Assembly (NCBI GenBank): GCA_026874595.1
Contig: CM049314.1
Location: 16,920,729 to 16,984,728, forward strand
Source: Sipunculus nudus
Taxonomy: Eukaryota > Annelida > Sipuncula > Golfingiida > Sipunculidae
Direction of reading: 5' to 3'
Length of the DNA: 64,000 nucleotides
The stretch's first letter is position 1; each line of letters begins with the position of its first letter. The translations under genes were made by a program, and so were the position numbers. The notes under the pieces were generated by a model. It was not told the origin of the DNA. It ran no database searches and worked only from the letters and a program-made list of their open reading frames with translations. This document shows positions 24,047 through 36,150 of the stretch, one piece after another.

Positions 24047-26745
24047 TGTACTCACCAGACAGATCAAGGACAACCATGAGGTCAAAGGTCAAGCTGATTT
24101 CTGAAGCGTGGACGTACGTCAATCTTATTTAGATTCTAAATGGAACACTGAACACGAAAAGTAAAAGTCTCGTTTATTGCCACTGAGGCCTTCCTTTAGT
24201 TTTAACAACTATTTATTAGCGGTAGCGATCCGCAGATTATCAGCTGGGACCCGTCTGATTCCTATGTTCAGCGAGGTATGTGACCGATGACCTGACCTTT
24301 GCAAAAGTTCAGTCAATGACATCACTAGAGCCCCCAAGAGCTCTGTCATGTCTCCCCAGTTATAAATAATACACTCCAAGGCCTGATGGGAAATCTAAAC
24401 CCTTCGTGAAATATTATATTTATCTTCTGTAGGCATTCGAAAAAATAAAAAACCATGGGATGTAGGAGAAAACAAGACAAGCGTTGTCAGTAAGGTCACA
24501 GCATGATTCAAAATAAAGTTGCTGAATAAACAATATTGTCAATAGGACACTGAACCGACCCTCCCCGATGGAATAATAGCATGAGTAAACATGGACATAT
24601 GAAGTAGGCAAGTTTGCCATTAGACATAATTTTTTTTTCTAGAGGATGTTAAAATATCCATTATACAAGGTAACAGGGAACCATGACAAAAATGTGAAGG
24701 AAAGGCGTACGCCTCAGATTATACATAGAGAAAGGTTGTTAAAGCCAGGTGACCCATTTCGTGTGAGTAAACTGTAGCCCATTAAAGGATATTAGCAAAT
24801 GATAATTGTGCATGCATTAAAACAACCATTATTTATGCCACAAAGAGTCAAAATGAGTCGTTTGTACGATCCTTCCGCTGTATTGTTTGATATGTACGAT
24901 AAGGACACTTTAAATTGATATGTGTTATTATTTGCCGATCAATTTCTGTTACGTGGATATGACTGGTTAGGTTAATAAAAAAATAAAAAAAGGGGTATGC
25001 AACTGGCGCCATGTATCTTTGTATAACGTGCCTTTTATTTTCGGTTAAACCAAATTTCAGAACAATCAATCTGCTATTGAGAAATCTTATATTGTTTATT
25101 ATTTTCACTAAAAAATATCGATGAAAATGGACGAATTCAAGGTCAAGGTCACCCATGTGGTACAGGTGATGGTCCAACACCGAGTAGACCGCGTTCTCTG
25201 TCCAATAACATACTCAGGTCAAATGTCATGGGAATCACATTCAGAAAAGCTTACGAATATTTTTATATTTCCAGAGAAAAAAATACGGGAAAATAGGTTA
25301 AACGCTGGTGAAGCCACAGAAACAATAAAGCAGTTCCACCAAATCCAGCCATTGCCCGGGGGGGGGGGGAGCTGATTAATAATTTAATGGGCACCAGAAG
25401 ACATGCATACAAACGGTCAAAAGGTCGACGGTAAGAGGTCACTCAAAATCCAAAGTGTACTAGTTCATAAAGGAACCAATTCAGGATTAAAAAAATTGGA
25501 AAACTATAATGAAACAGTACCCTGGTTATAGCTTGGCAATGACAGGTCTCATTCAGCGACGGCGGAGGAGAATGAACCCAGGTGACTCCTAGTATCAGCG
25601 AAATTTGGCTCACAGTAAAATAAGCATCCGGTTGGGCGTTTACTCTGGTCCCCCATCCCAAGGCTACGACCCAGAACATAACACCAATATTATATATTGA
25701 GTAACCATAGCATGATGGCTGGGATCAATATGTCTAGCCGCCGGAATTAAACCCCCCCGAGACATCAACTTATAGCCTCAAAGAATATAAAGGTACTATA
25801 AACGCCCTGTACCGGCTTATACACTGAGGAGAAAGAAATGATTAACAACTGACTGGTTTTCTGATTGTTTTCTCTTCCGCAGTTCTTTAGTGTATTATCA
25901 TCATAAGTTTTTATTCTTGAAAGGAATTTTTAAAATATCTTTGTGGTGTTACATGGAGACGCCATGCAATGTCTTTGGCAAAATGTCTGCAAGTAATTAA
26001 AAAAATCACGTACTTAAAATCTATGATTCTGTTCGTGTTGGTCAAAGAACGTATAATTCCCAGGAAAAGTACTTTCTATTTGTGAGGTGACAACAATGGA
26101 AGATTATCTAAGTTTCAACCACGAGTGCAATACATTTGTAATAACCGGACTTTGGTAAACGTGTCACTTTCTAATTATAGATGAACAATTTAATTCTCAG
26201 AATAATCGATGGAATAAGAAAGCTAGGATAATCATGTATTATTACCTATACCGATTACAGATTGTTGATGATCAATTTTATATACTATTATGACAGTGAG
26301 ACAAATAAATATCCTCATCAGTCAATCTCACACAACACGATGTTGTTGATACAGTCATGCTACATTTATACTGTAACAAAGAATGCCGGAATATAATTTG
26401 ACGGAATCTGATTGGTAACCCACTTTAGGGTATCGTCTGGTATTGGTTAATTAATTTCTTGAGAAACAGTTGGTAAATACCGTCCGTCCCGGACAATCAG
26501 TTCTGCTAATTGAACAGACGACCCTCATTAGTCGACAAGCACCAGCCGGTACTTAATGCAATCAGCAGCGGAAACGGATATGAAAGACAAACGCTGCACA
26601 CTAACACGGTGATATCACGGCAAATTTAATTTTTCCGCACCACAATAAATATATTTTTTTCAAAGGAAAATCAATTAGATATGATAATGCTTATATATAT
26701 ATCATGCATATAAAGCCTAGCCTAAATGTCTCGCCGATGATACTT
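24047..26745. other. No gene recognised
   Basis: No supported gene. A short poly-G run occurs near 25359-25370. Confidence 0.4.
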
Positions 26746-26747
26746 GC

Positions 26748-26816
26748 TGCATTGGCAAAGCGGTTGGAACGCTCGGCTTGTGTGACACCGATATGGGTTA
26801 TCCGAGATATATATTC
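26748..26816 (+). repeat. Possible tRNA-related SINE head
   Basis: TTGGCAAAGCGGTTGGAACG resembles a tRNA A-box region (TGGCNNAGYGG) and is followed at tRNA-like spacing by GATATGGGTTATCCGAG, a damaged B box. It appears degenerate and is more likely a SINE remnant than a working tRNA. Confidence 0.35.
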
Positions 26817-26857
26817 CAAATCACCATGTTCGCATGATTAAAATTACCTTATATTTT

Positions 26858-26859
<2 letters not shown>

Positions 26860-26917
<58 letters not shown>
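26860..26917. repeat. (TA)n microsatellite
   Basis: Pure TA tract of about 56 bp. The Tyr/Ile peptide read through it is an artefact. Confidence 0.95.
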
Positions 26918-26920
<3 letters not shown>

Positions 26921-29900
26921 CATCAAGCCATATTGAATTAAAGTTCCTATCAACCTTTGTTGATGAAAACGTCTGTAAATTCAGCCAACGCACATTCTGA
27001 CTGTTTATTAAACTTATCCTGACGGATATTTGGTTAAGTTCGCTGGTCTGTCGCACATAACTCGCACATGTCGCAAAGGAGTAGAGATAAAACTTAATTG
27101 CTGCTAAGGAATTTTAGCTGAAATCTTAGGTATCAAGCCAGGGTATTAACACAACTCAAATCTGCGACTGATCTGAATTAGTTTAAAACAGGTTAAGGCA
27201 GGCACTAGACTTCTGTTATAAATCTCGGACGAGCTCTAGCGTTACGAAATCTTTATCACATAAAAATACCAGCGTAAGACAGTATGTAACAACACACAAG
27301 TGTATTAACAGTAAAAGCTATGAGGCTCAAAGTTCTAAACTTACAAGGCTTCCAGCTGCAGCTAAGTATAATTTGATAACAGTAACAATGATGAACTATC
27401 CGAGCACACAGACCAATTTTCGTATAAGGCCAAACAAAAGATATGTTCTCAGGAGCTTTTTTTCAGAAATCGAGCGGGCGAGCGGGCGATTATTTTATTT
27501 GTTACCTTTTTTTGTATGTTTCGATAAATATGTCATAGGATCAGGGAAAAGCATGATAATAAATGTTTTTTTTATAATTAGGTAAAAGCACTACATAACA
27601 AAGGAAATGTTATCAAAATTGTTTTATTTTATCTTCTTGAAAGATGAAAATCAAAATCAAAATTTTTGATGTGGGGGTTAAAATTGACGCGGGCGGTGCC
27701 TGAGAACCATACCTTTTTTCAGCCTAACCTTTGCCCTGACAGTCGGAAGCACCGCTGCCATAATGTGAACACTTTATAATGATCGATCCGCTGTTACATA
27801 AATACAGCGTTAGCTTGACAGAGGTAAACCGAAGGATTTCACGTCCATTGTTCAAGCGAATGCCTGGTAAGATCACAGTGAGGTAACAACTGATTCCACA
27901 AAATTTACGCAATCACAAGGCTTTAAAACGTTTTTAAAGATACACTGACTTTACAAATAAACTGCCGGTAAATAAAATTCTTAAAACAACGAATCTCTCA
28001 AATATCCGTCTCATGGAACGGTGGGAGTCTCATAAAACCTCACACTCCCTAAATTCACACTGGGGATAATCATTAGAAATAACAATCATAACAATAAAAA
28101 TGAGAAAATAACATTAAAACAATCTAACAATATCAACATTCAGCACAGGAAAAACCTTACACAGAACTCTGCTATTCTTTGACAATTTGTTAATATATCG
28201 CTTGATGTTACGGTCATGAGTGTTTTACATGGAAAATCAGGTAGGTTTGCATTCAGCGATTCAAAAGGAATTTAAGTGAAAGTTCTGCACAATCCATGGA
28301 GAACATTTGAATTTGCATTTTAATGCAGATATACAAAAAAATCTACATTGACATTTGATAATATCGCATTTGCATTTACACTTGATTTATTCGAATCATG
28401 TGCATTTGAATTAATGTGAACATAGCTGTATTTGAACGAAACCGTTGTGCCAGGTATAAAACTAAAAGCAGTATGAAACTACAATATTTATTTCCGCCGG
28501 GATCCTTATCAAACTGTGTAATATACAGAATAACATGAGTAATACGGTACACCAACCCCATGCTTAGGTCACAGGTGTGATCAAGAACAAAAGCGGTCCA
28601 TAAAACAGGTGAATGGCTGTAGCCCTGCCTGTCCCGGGATGAACCATTGTAAAGAATACTTTAAAGAATAACCATTTCTGATGATCCCGAATTATTTCAA
28701 ATTCAAAGGATTGGTCCTTGGGTGTTACCGTTATATGAGTTTGAAGGATAGTGAGACAGCCGTATCGCTGTTTTTAAAGCAATTCAGGCATATTATAAAG
28801 ATCAGATCAATATGAATTATTTGCAACGTATCAACTGTTTGCATTTAAATCACTATCGATCGGACCTTGAAGGAGAGTCAAGATCATGTGTGTTTGCCGA
28901 TAACAGGCGTTGTAGAGCTTCATCTCGGAACGACTGACTTCAGGTTCAGGTCAGCCAGTCGTTGATTTTTTTTAAATAACTCATTCGTCAACACACAAAT
29001 GCCAAGCAAAGCCATCAGTTTCCGGCGCTCGGTAGACGAACCCAAATAAGTCTCCGTGGAATTAACCAGATAGATCTCTCTGATAGCAGGCTTTCAATTA
29101 CGGAAGTAGTGAACTTTGTCCTGAAGAAGACGTTTATGATTCATGTTTAGATTTTAATCAGTTGATGGATATTTTCTTACAATAGAAGAATAGATATTTA
29201 AATTATTTTGTTGATAAAAAGTGAACCTCTTGACAAACATTTCCATTTTATTCAGAAATCATTATACAAAAGATGATACTTCGTGTACCGTATAAGGTAT
29301 TCGAAAAGAGTAACCTAAAAGTGATTGCTTTACGTCAAACTTAACATTTTTAATTGTATTCTAATCCAAAAGGAAAAAGGACTGACATTACATGATATAA
29401 ACTTGTATATGGTCTACCATTGGTACCAGTGGAAGACCCTTGATGCGGTGACAGATTTGTCCTAATCAGCTCAGATTTTATTAAAGGATCATCGACACTT
29501 TCTACAGTGAGGAATTCGAGTTTATAACCGTGAGAATATTTCAGCGAATCAATTCTGTCTCTGACAAGATGATGGCCAACCTCAGCTTCAAGGGCACTCA
29601 AAGGTGAAGCATGAGAAAGCCGTCGGGGAAAACACACCGATGTCGGAAACTTCTGACTGGAAGTTCTGTCTCGAGCTACACACTTTCGTCACCAGACAAA
29701 CACCATTTCATACTCTCACTTTCTGCATAATAAATTGATTTTTTTTTTCAATGTTGATTATATGTTAAACCTTTTGGGTTTGACTGGAATGTTGGACTAA
29801 CAGTAAGGTTTATAAATACGCCAGGGCTGTCTGTCAGGAAAAAGAAAAGAGGCAAGAGATATGATACCATTGATTTTAAATAACCGTGACTGACAGCAAT

Positions 29901-30339
29901 AATGTAACGTATTGTTTGACAAAGCCAACATATAGGCCACGGAATTTAATTATAATTAAAATGCCTTGAAATATATTGATAGACTTACATAATCTGTTTT
30001 TGGTGCAATATAGATCAATTAAAGAATATGTTTGTTTTCCTTTCCCATTTTATGAAAAGTGCTTTAGATTTTAATATCGATACTTATTGCAACAATCGAA
30101 ACATGTATTCGTCCTGTTGTATCGATCCGTATGTTGACTTACGAAACTAGCCATACATTGTATATATTTCAGCGGCTGACAGCAGATCCATCCATACAAA
30201 TCCCTATCAAAATGACCATCCGCAGTGCTGCGAGTAAGACATACATGACAGTGATATTAAAAATGTGGATTCGTCTGCTTAATCCTAGTTTTGTCAGACC
30301 TAAACAACCGTCTGTCAGCCAATTTATTAATTACACAAA
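26918..30339. other. No gene recognised, left flank of the tandem gene array
   Basis: No supported gene. A 95-aa minus-strand frame (29350-29638) has soluble-protein-like composition but no recognised motif, so I did not call it. Confidence 0.4.
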
Positions 30340-31598
30340 CACTAGGGTTATTATTAGGAGGTCGATTGTGAAAAAGATATCCATACTATCAAAGCATGAC
30401 TGGGAAAATCAGGCTTTGTTGATTTTAAAATGGTTATCATTCGAAGATGATTTCCTGAGCCACCAGATGTCGCTCTGATCCATCTCAGCTCCGTCTCAGT
30501 CAGTCGGTTCTTAAAGAACCGTGCACAGAAAAAAAAGGAAGAGGAAGGTGACACATCCAATGCGTTGCGTTTTGGCCTCAAGTTGGCTCTTAAGAACAAA
30601 GCAGCTATTGAGTTCAGGGGTTAGGTGTGCGCATGTCTATTTTCAGTCTGTATCTTCGGAAAGTAAAAGTTGGTTTCTGTTGCCAGTCTAACCCTCTAAC
30701 CCTTATTATCTACAGATTTCATAGAAAATCCAAAAAATGATTTTCTTTACGACTGTTTACCCGGGTAACCCGCCTTACCTGCAAAGATGATTTAACTAAC
30801 ACGATCTACAACGATTACTTTGACGCATTTACAACTTTCATGTAACTTAAAATGATTAAAATTTCTAATGTTGAAATCAAAAATAAAATGACATTTGTTG
30901 TTAAAAGCGTCTAACTTCCAGCTGTGTTTAAAATCAATACGTATTATATCAAGAATGCACTTCCGGGCGGATTTAGATTTAGATGAGGCTGCAAGGGGCA
31001 CAATTAGAATAATACTGCACAATACCTTAATAAAAACGCCAGGTTGTTTGCTTGTTGCAGTTTTTTTCACTATACCTAATTATCCGTATAAAGCCTACAA
31101 CCGTTCCAAGCACCTGATTACTTGGCCCCCATAAACTTTCCATAATCCTATATCCTCTGCATCTCTCCTCAACTGCTTTGCTGAAACATTTACTGTAAAC
31201 TTCATATATAGTAATAGTAATAAAATGTTCACTGAAATTATTAATCTTATCTAAGTGCATTGTCTGGATGACATTGAGGTTTGCGTCTTTGCCGGAATTT
31301 GAACGAAGCCAAAGGAGCTTTGCCAATATTAAAAATACGGGTAAATTAATTCTTTTGATAAATACAGAACTTTTTTTGCTTAAATGTAATAATCAATTTG
31401 GTCGAAAAGGCCGATAGGGGATATCTAACAGGACATCACAAGAAAAACTTTTAATTATCTGTTTTAAGGAATGGTTAAGATACACCAGCATAATACCCTT
31501 TAATCAAAGTTATGAGCTGAACATTTGATAAAATCTCCCATTCAATCATGTAATTGTGGGTTGTCAATGAAAATGACCGTGTATCCTACTTAACAAAG

Positions 31599-31605
31599 TA
31601 TAAAT
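31599..31605 (+). promoter_or_regulatory. Candidate TATA box of copy A
   Basis: TATAAAT lies 264 bp before the start codon inside the motif AAAGTATAAATGTGTACA. The same motif occurs in copy B at almost the same distance (261 bp), and a conserved GCAG[GT]ACCGTCTCA follows both. Conservation between copies supports a core promoter, though the transcription start is not known. Confidence 0.4.
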
Positions 31606-31862
31606 GTGTACATGATGGGTTGATAATTAGAGCTCGACCTACATATTATGATAGTTGTGTGAATGCAGGACCGTCTCATGCAAGAAAGTGTGTAATTAAC
31701 TTTTCTTTTCTTTCGCCTTCTCGCCTTGTAAAAAGCCGGGGCATTTTATTCTTTCCGTCACGACTCAATGAACGTCTGCGTCTTCACCTCAGCGATTTCC
31801 TAATACCACGCTGTCCCTATACTTCGTATAGACCTGTTATTTGCGTGACTTCTGGGAACATC

Positions 31863-31869
31863 ATGGCAG
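31863..31869 (+). CDS. Copy A exon 1 coding part (ATG GCA G)
   Basis: Only seven coding bases precede the donor GTTTGTAA. The exon continues upstream as 5' UTR. The identical ATGGCAG-GT arrangement occurs in copy B, which supports this otherwise very short call. Confidence 0.65.
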
Positions 31870-32399
31870 GTTTGTAAATCTTTAATTTTCGCCCCTTCAT
31901 TTATCAAGACCTCAAGTGCAGACCTCAAAGTGCCTCAAGTCTCTGTGGAAACAAGTCTTTTTTCAGTGCCGCGTACAAGCTGACACGCAGCTTGAATTTA
32001 AACTATGAGTTACAAAGAACATTTGAATATGATTTACAATGAATCTCTTTCCCACATGGTAGGTGTTGTTTTTCATTTCAAGAACATATCTGACAATGCG
32101 TCTGCTAAATCAAAAGGGTATAGCGTACCTGTAGACCATGTAAGCGATGGAAAAACTGACGAAAATATTTGCATTCTCATCGAGCCTTACTGTGCGGTTC
32201 TCGTATTAACTGAACATGGCACTCCCACATGTAGATTGACTATTATGTCAGGCTGGCAAAATATATAGAAGAGCCTCAAATAAACATGAAATATTCTAAA
32301 GATTATTATCAAACAAACCCCTTTCCAGTGACAAATCCGGTAATTTAGTATTTGAACTAGAACTTGATGTAGATTATGTTGTAAAGCATTCAAATACTA

Positions 32400-32448
<49 letters not shown>

Positions 32449-34961
32449 GTCGATCAAATAATTAAATTTTCACGCTCCCAGTGGGGATGGTCATAGAATG
32501 TGTATGCTTATAACCAATATACCTTGCATGGTAGGCCTAGTGTCATGACGTCATCACTGCAGTTCTTAGTCGAGTTGCACTTGATGTACATAAATCAGTC
32601 ATATCATATTTCAGTATTACTGGAAAACGTTTGTTTGAAATATAAGTTTCCAATTTACTTGAGCTATGTATTCAGTTAGTTTAGATAGTATATACGTATA
32701 CACTGCCGATTATAATTAACCTATCAGCTTCAGATCCCAACTGTATGGTATGTTATAATCATGGACACTGTATCATTGAAGTATTTAAAGTTACATTATG
32801 TCGACTGTGTAACTCCAAAGTACACGTAAAAACTGCCTCAGGAACTTGCAAGACAAATACGAATATATTACTTTAAATGACCTCCCATACATGCAGCGCT
32901 ACAGAATATGCATTACACCTTGTTGTAAATACATCTACAATATACATGTACGAAATATTTACCACTCACTCGATTGGTGAATTTAGGAATTATCAAATAT
33001 TATTTGGTTTATCAAATACCTGTGACCAGTGAATGTTCTTGCTTATAACAGAAAAATTATACATGTCAGTTCGAAATCATAGAGGTGTCAATCAGGTTTG
33101 GCCGGTTAGTCTAAGCCAATAACTGGAGAAAGTGCCAAACAGGTTGCTCTGAGTACACTAAACGAGGGGTTGACAAGTCAATAAAAATGTTACTTTTCAT
33201 ATTGAAAAATATATTGTCATAAACACAGATTTGTGATAGATTGGATATCACAATAACCTTGTAGCATACATTTTCAGAAACAAAGGAAATATTTTATGAT
33301 TTTTAAAGGGAAGAAGACCTCAATTCATGTTTTAGTGTTTTGAATATAATCATTTATAACCATAAATGCGACACAAACACGCGACAAATAAATAACATGA
33401 AAAAACAACATATCTATTATCTTTGCATAATATGCATGATCTATACGACGTATACACCATTTTTATAACATATGCACATATTATCTTTAAGGCATATGCA
33501 TACATTTACGACATAAGCAATATCTTTACCACATATAATTTATTAATACGACAAATAGGCTTACATATCTATGCCACATATACACACCAGGAAATTACGT
33601 TATGTACATTGCAGGAAATGAGGAACAGGCGATTCGGGACCAGATGAAGGTGTTTTCGGACACTTTTGCGACTCAGGACGCTCAGGGCTGTTACGACAAG
33701 GTGTACATGCCGGACGCCTACATCATGCCGCCAGGGGCGCAGGGACGCAGGGGCAAAGGCAAGAAGTTTGATACATTTCATATAGACCAATCACGCTCAA
33801 TGCATTTTATATGATTATTATAAGATTTAATTTTAGCTTTTTTTGTTGCAAATGCTATATTTATTATATGATTACATATTAGTGTGTGTTTGATTGTTGT
33901 ACATGTTACATACAGAGGGCGTGGTGGGTTTTATTGGTGACGCGATGAAATCCGGGATGGCGGAGTTTAAGTGGGACAGCGACTTCGTGGAGATCCACGA
34001 TGACATCGCCATACAAAGAGATCACTATGAGGAGGACCAGGCCGACCACACCGTCATGGAGTGTGGGAAGTGAGCACAGTAACCATATTATAATAAAAAT
34101 GGGAAAATATAATTGGTCAAGAGGAAAGCAGGGATCGTAAGCAAATAATCCATGTCAGTCCATGTATTGATTTCGTTGGTAATAGATTGTAATAGAATAA
34201 AGATCAGTGTTTGTGTGTGTGTTGAAATGCTCCTTATACAAAAAATGTGTCTCAAACAGAAATCCTTACATAACATACGTTCCGTAAAATATTTATATAA
34301 ACTGGCTGATATGTTGGTTCAACATATATGTTTTTGGAATATTTTACATTTACTAGACCAGCTTTAACGTACACTGAATATACAAACATACTTTACAAAG
34401 CTTCTTCGCAGAGAGATTCGTAGTGAGTCTCGTCTCGCTGACATCACAAATGCACAAGCCAATCAAACCGAGGTATAGTTTGTGCCATGTGCGCTTTGCT
34501 CCCGATCACATATCAAACCTCAAAACAAAATCTGTTTTTGGGGCACCCGAAGCACCAGTGACACAAGAGTCTATCATTCCAATGCCAATTGAAGCGTGTA
34601 TTCTTGGCTACGTCATGCGTGTCAATACCACCGACCCTGCACCAGTACAGTTACTGGAAAATACAATAATATTGTGGCAGTGCTGTTGACAGCACACATG
34701 ACAAAATACGCGCCGTACCTGTTTAGATAATAATCAGCCATAAGAAAAACCTGTGTTCATTTCTTACCCCTCAGAGCTATAGCCTTCCAAGCAAATCTTC
34801 AGAAATATATAGACATGTTCTTCTTGGAACGATGAAGTAATTATACCAAAATAATGTCAGTTTAATACCGTACAAAACCAACGTGTAAATATTAAGAATT
34901 TACAGTAACCACTCAAGCTGGTTCATCATGTTCAGCACACACACACACTCACACACACACA

Positions 34962-35004
<43 letters not shown>

Positions 35005-36150
35005 TGACCTGTACTAAAATATACAATTATGGTGGTTAATTCGAAATATGACATCTGCATCTGATATGAGGACAGTGATGATACATACACCTGAAAAAGA
35101 ATATGACTAATATGTGTATGACAATTATCATAAAGAAAATAAGATATATAAAAAGTATATAAAGATATTACATTAATGCCTGTATATATTTGTGGTTTTT
35201 GATGGAATTTAAGGGTTCGATGAAAGAACCTTTTGATGGCAGCCCTACGTTTAAATATCTGGAAGTAAAATTGAAGGTTCAAGGACGCATAGATCCATAG
35301 ATGGTAAACTCTGTAGTATCCTCATGACTGAAGTGTTAGTGTCCACCAGAGTTTCTCGATGATTACGTAAGTTTAACCTCTGCCCTGTGGGTACAGCTAC
35401 AAGCAATGGCTCCTACACAAAAAATGGTACATGTCGTTCCTTCCGCTTAGCTTTCCTTCCTGTCCTACTTAATTAATTACATCCTTCCTGTCCGCCTGTC
35501 TCTCGCGTAGACACTGATAAAATCCATCACTCCAGGTATATTTCAGGTGTATTAGTTACCTTATCTAAAACTGCTTGTCCAATTTAAAATATAAAATGTA
35601 ACATATGACGTTGATAATTATTAACTTCCTTGGTCTGTTAATTTAGCCGTAGCTCTTAAATCATATTGAAGTCCTGAAAATAGGTGTATCTAAAGACGGT
35701 ATTTTGTCGAAACAAAGGAACTGTAATAAGGACCATTTCTGAGCAGTTATATTATGGCAATATTCCAAAGAGGCGAGTATGTAAGTGGACCTTGAAACCA
35801 GGGGCGTAGCCTGGATTAAAAGAAGCCCGGGGGGGGGGGGGGTGCCGCGCGGATTAGGGGGGGACCAAATATAAAATAGTTTAGAATAAGCTTACTTAAA
35901 AAACCTTGAAACGCCAGTTTGAGACTGGAAGCAAGAGGAAAAGTTTGTTACCTGTATATGTTAGTGTAGTTTACCGTGAATTCTAGGTAAAGTAAACGCA
36001 ATGCGAAGTGACGGTATTTGGATTACTTAGCACTTCTTCTTTTCGGCATACTCACCTTACACTGATCGTTTCAGGACACTGACAATATGGAAGAAGGATA
36101 CAAAGACGAAGCAATGGCGAATCATGTGCGACATCTGGAACAAAAGCTAG
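31863..36150 (+). CDS. SnoaL/DUF4440-like (NTF2-fold) protein, copy A, four exons
   Basis: Coding exons are 31863-31869, 33615-33758, 33916-34069 and 36075-36150, giving 126 aa with stop TAG at 36148. The protein has the layout of small SnoaL/DUF4440 cone-shaped barrel proteins. An N-terminal helix (EEQAIRDQMKVFSDTFATQD) leads to a strand region (YMPDAYIMPPG, residues 33-43), a charged helix (GRRGKEGV), an acidic middle (WDSDFVEIHDD) and the family-typical C-terminal strands TLTIWKK and WRIMCDIWNKS. The family has varied or unknown activities (isomerase-like, ligand-binding), so no reaction is assigned; no signal peptide or membrane segment is seen, suggesting a cytosolic protein. The start ATCATGG has A at -3 and G at +4. 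Splice phases match copy B exactly. Intron 2 starts with GC rather than GT. A likely polyadenylation signal AATAAA lies at 36389-36394. Codons are uninterrupted, so the copy looks functional. Confidence 0.8.
32404..32447. repeat. (TA)n microsatellite in copy A intron 1
   Basis: TA tract inside intron 1. Copy B has only a short remnant at the corresponding place. Confidence 0.9.
33400..33598. repeat. Degenerate CATATGCATA/ACGACATA repeat before exon 2
   Basis: Variants of ATCTTTACGACATATGCATA repeat at about 27-bp intervals up to the exon 2 acceptor. Related stretches precede exon 2 in copy B (39740-39900) and copy C (58540-58690 and 62390-62440). Confidence 0.55.
33615..33758 (+). CDS. Copy A exon 2
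   Basis: 144 nt following acceptor TTGCAG and ending before GCAAGA. The exon-intron junction AAG-GCAAGA fits the GC-AG donor consensus; copy B has GT at the same place. It encodes the N-terminal helix through MPPGAQGRRGK. Confidence 0.85.
33916..34069 (+). CDS. Copy A exon 3
   Basis: 154 nt between acceptor TTACATACAG and donor GTGAGC. It encodes the central acidic region with WDSDFVEIHDDIAIQR. It is markedly more GC-rich than the surrounding introns. Confidence 0.85.
34935..35000. repeat. (CA)n-(TA)n microsatellite in copy A intron 3
   Basis: CA repeats pass directly into TA repeats. Confidence 0.95.
35799..35870. mobile_element. Transposon end-like remnant, CAGGGGCGTAGCC
   Basis: CAGGGGCGTAGCCTGG followed by a poly-G run resembles the terminal sequence of widespread hAT-related or MITE insertions in invertebrate genomes. 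Only one end is visible and no TSD was found. Confidence 0.35.
36075..36150 (+). CDS. Copy A exon 4 (terminal)
   Basis: Acceptor GATCGTTTCAG precedes 76 nt encoding the rest of codon K102 and TLTIWKKDTKTKQWRIMCDI plus WNKS, then TAG. The T-x-T-x-W-K-K ... W-R-I pattern is the usual C-terminal hairpin of DUF4440/SnoaL-like proteins. Confidence 0.8.

Noticed and set aside
29350-29638. 95-aa minus-strand frame left of the gene array
   Set aside because: Plausible composition but no motif, no clear splice signals and no paralogue; left uncalled.
30792-31070. Similar minus-strand frames in units A and C (also 54027-54305)
   Set aside because: Their similarity is explained by the segmental duplication; they lie upstream of the plus-strand gene and unit B lacks an equivalent intact frame.
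34423-34689. Similar plus-strand frames in intron 3 of copies A and C (also 63504-63707)
   Set aside because: Copy B has stops and indels in the same block, there are no fitting splice phases, and the real terminal exon is further downstream; best explained as conserved intron sequence.
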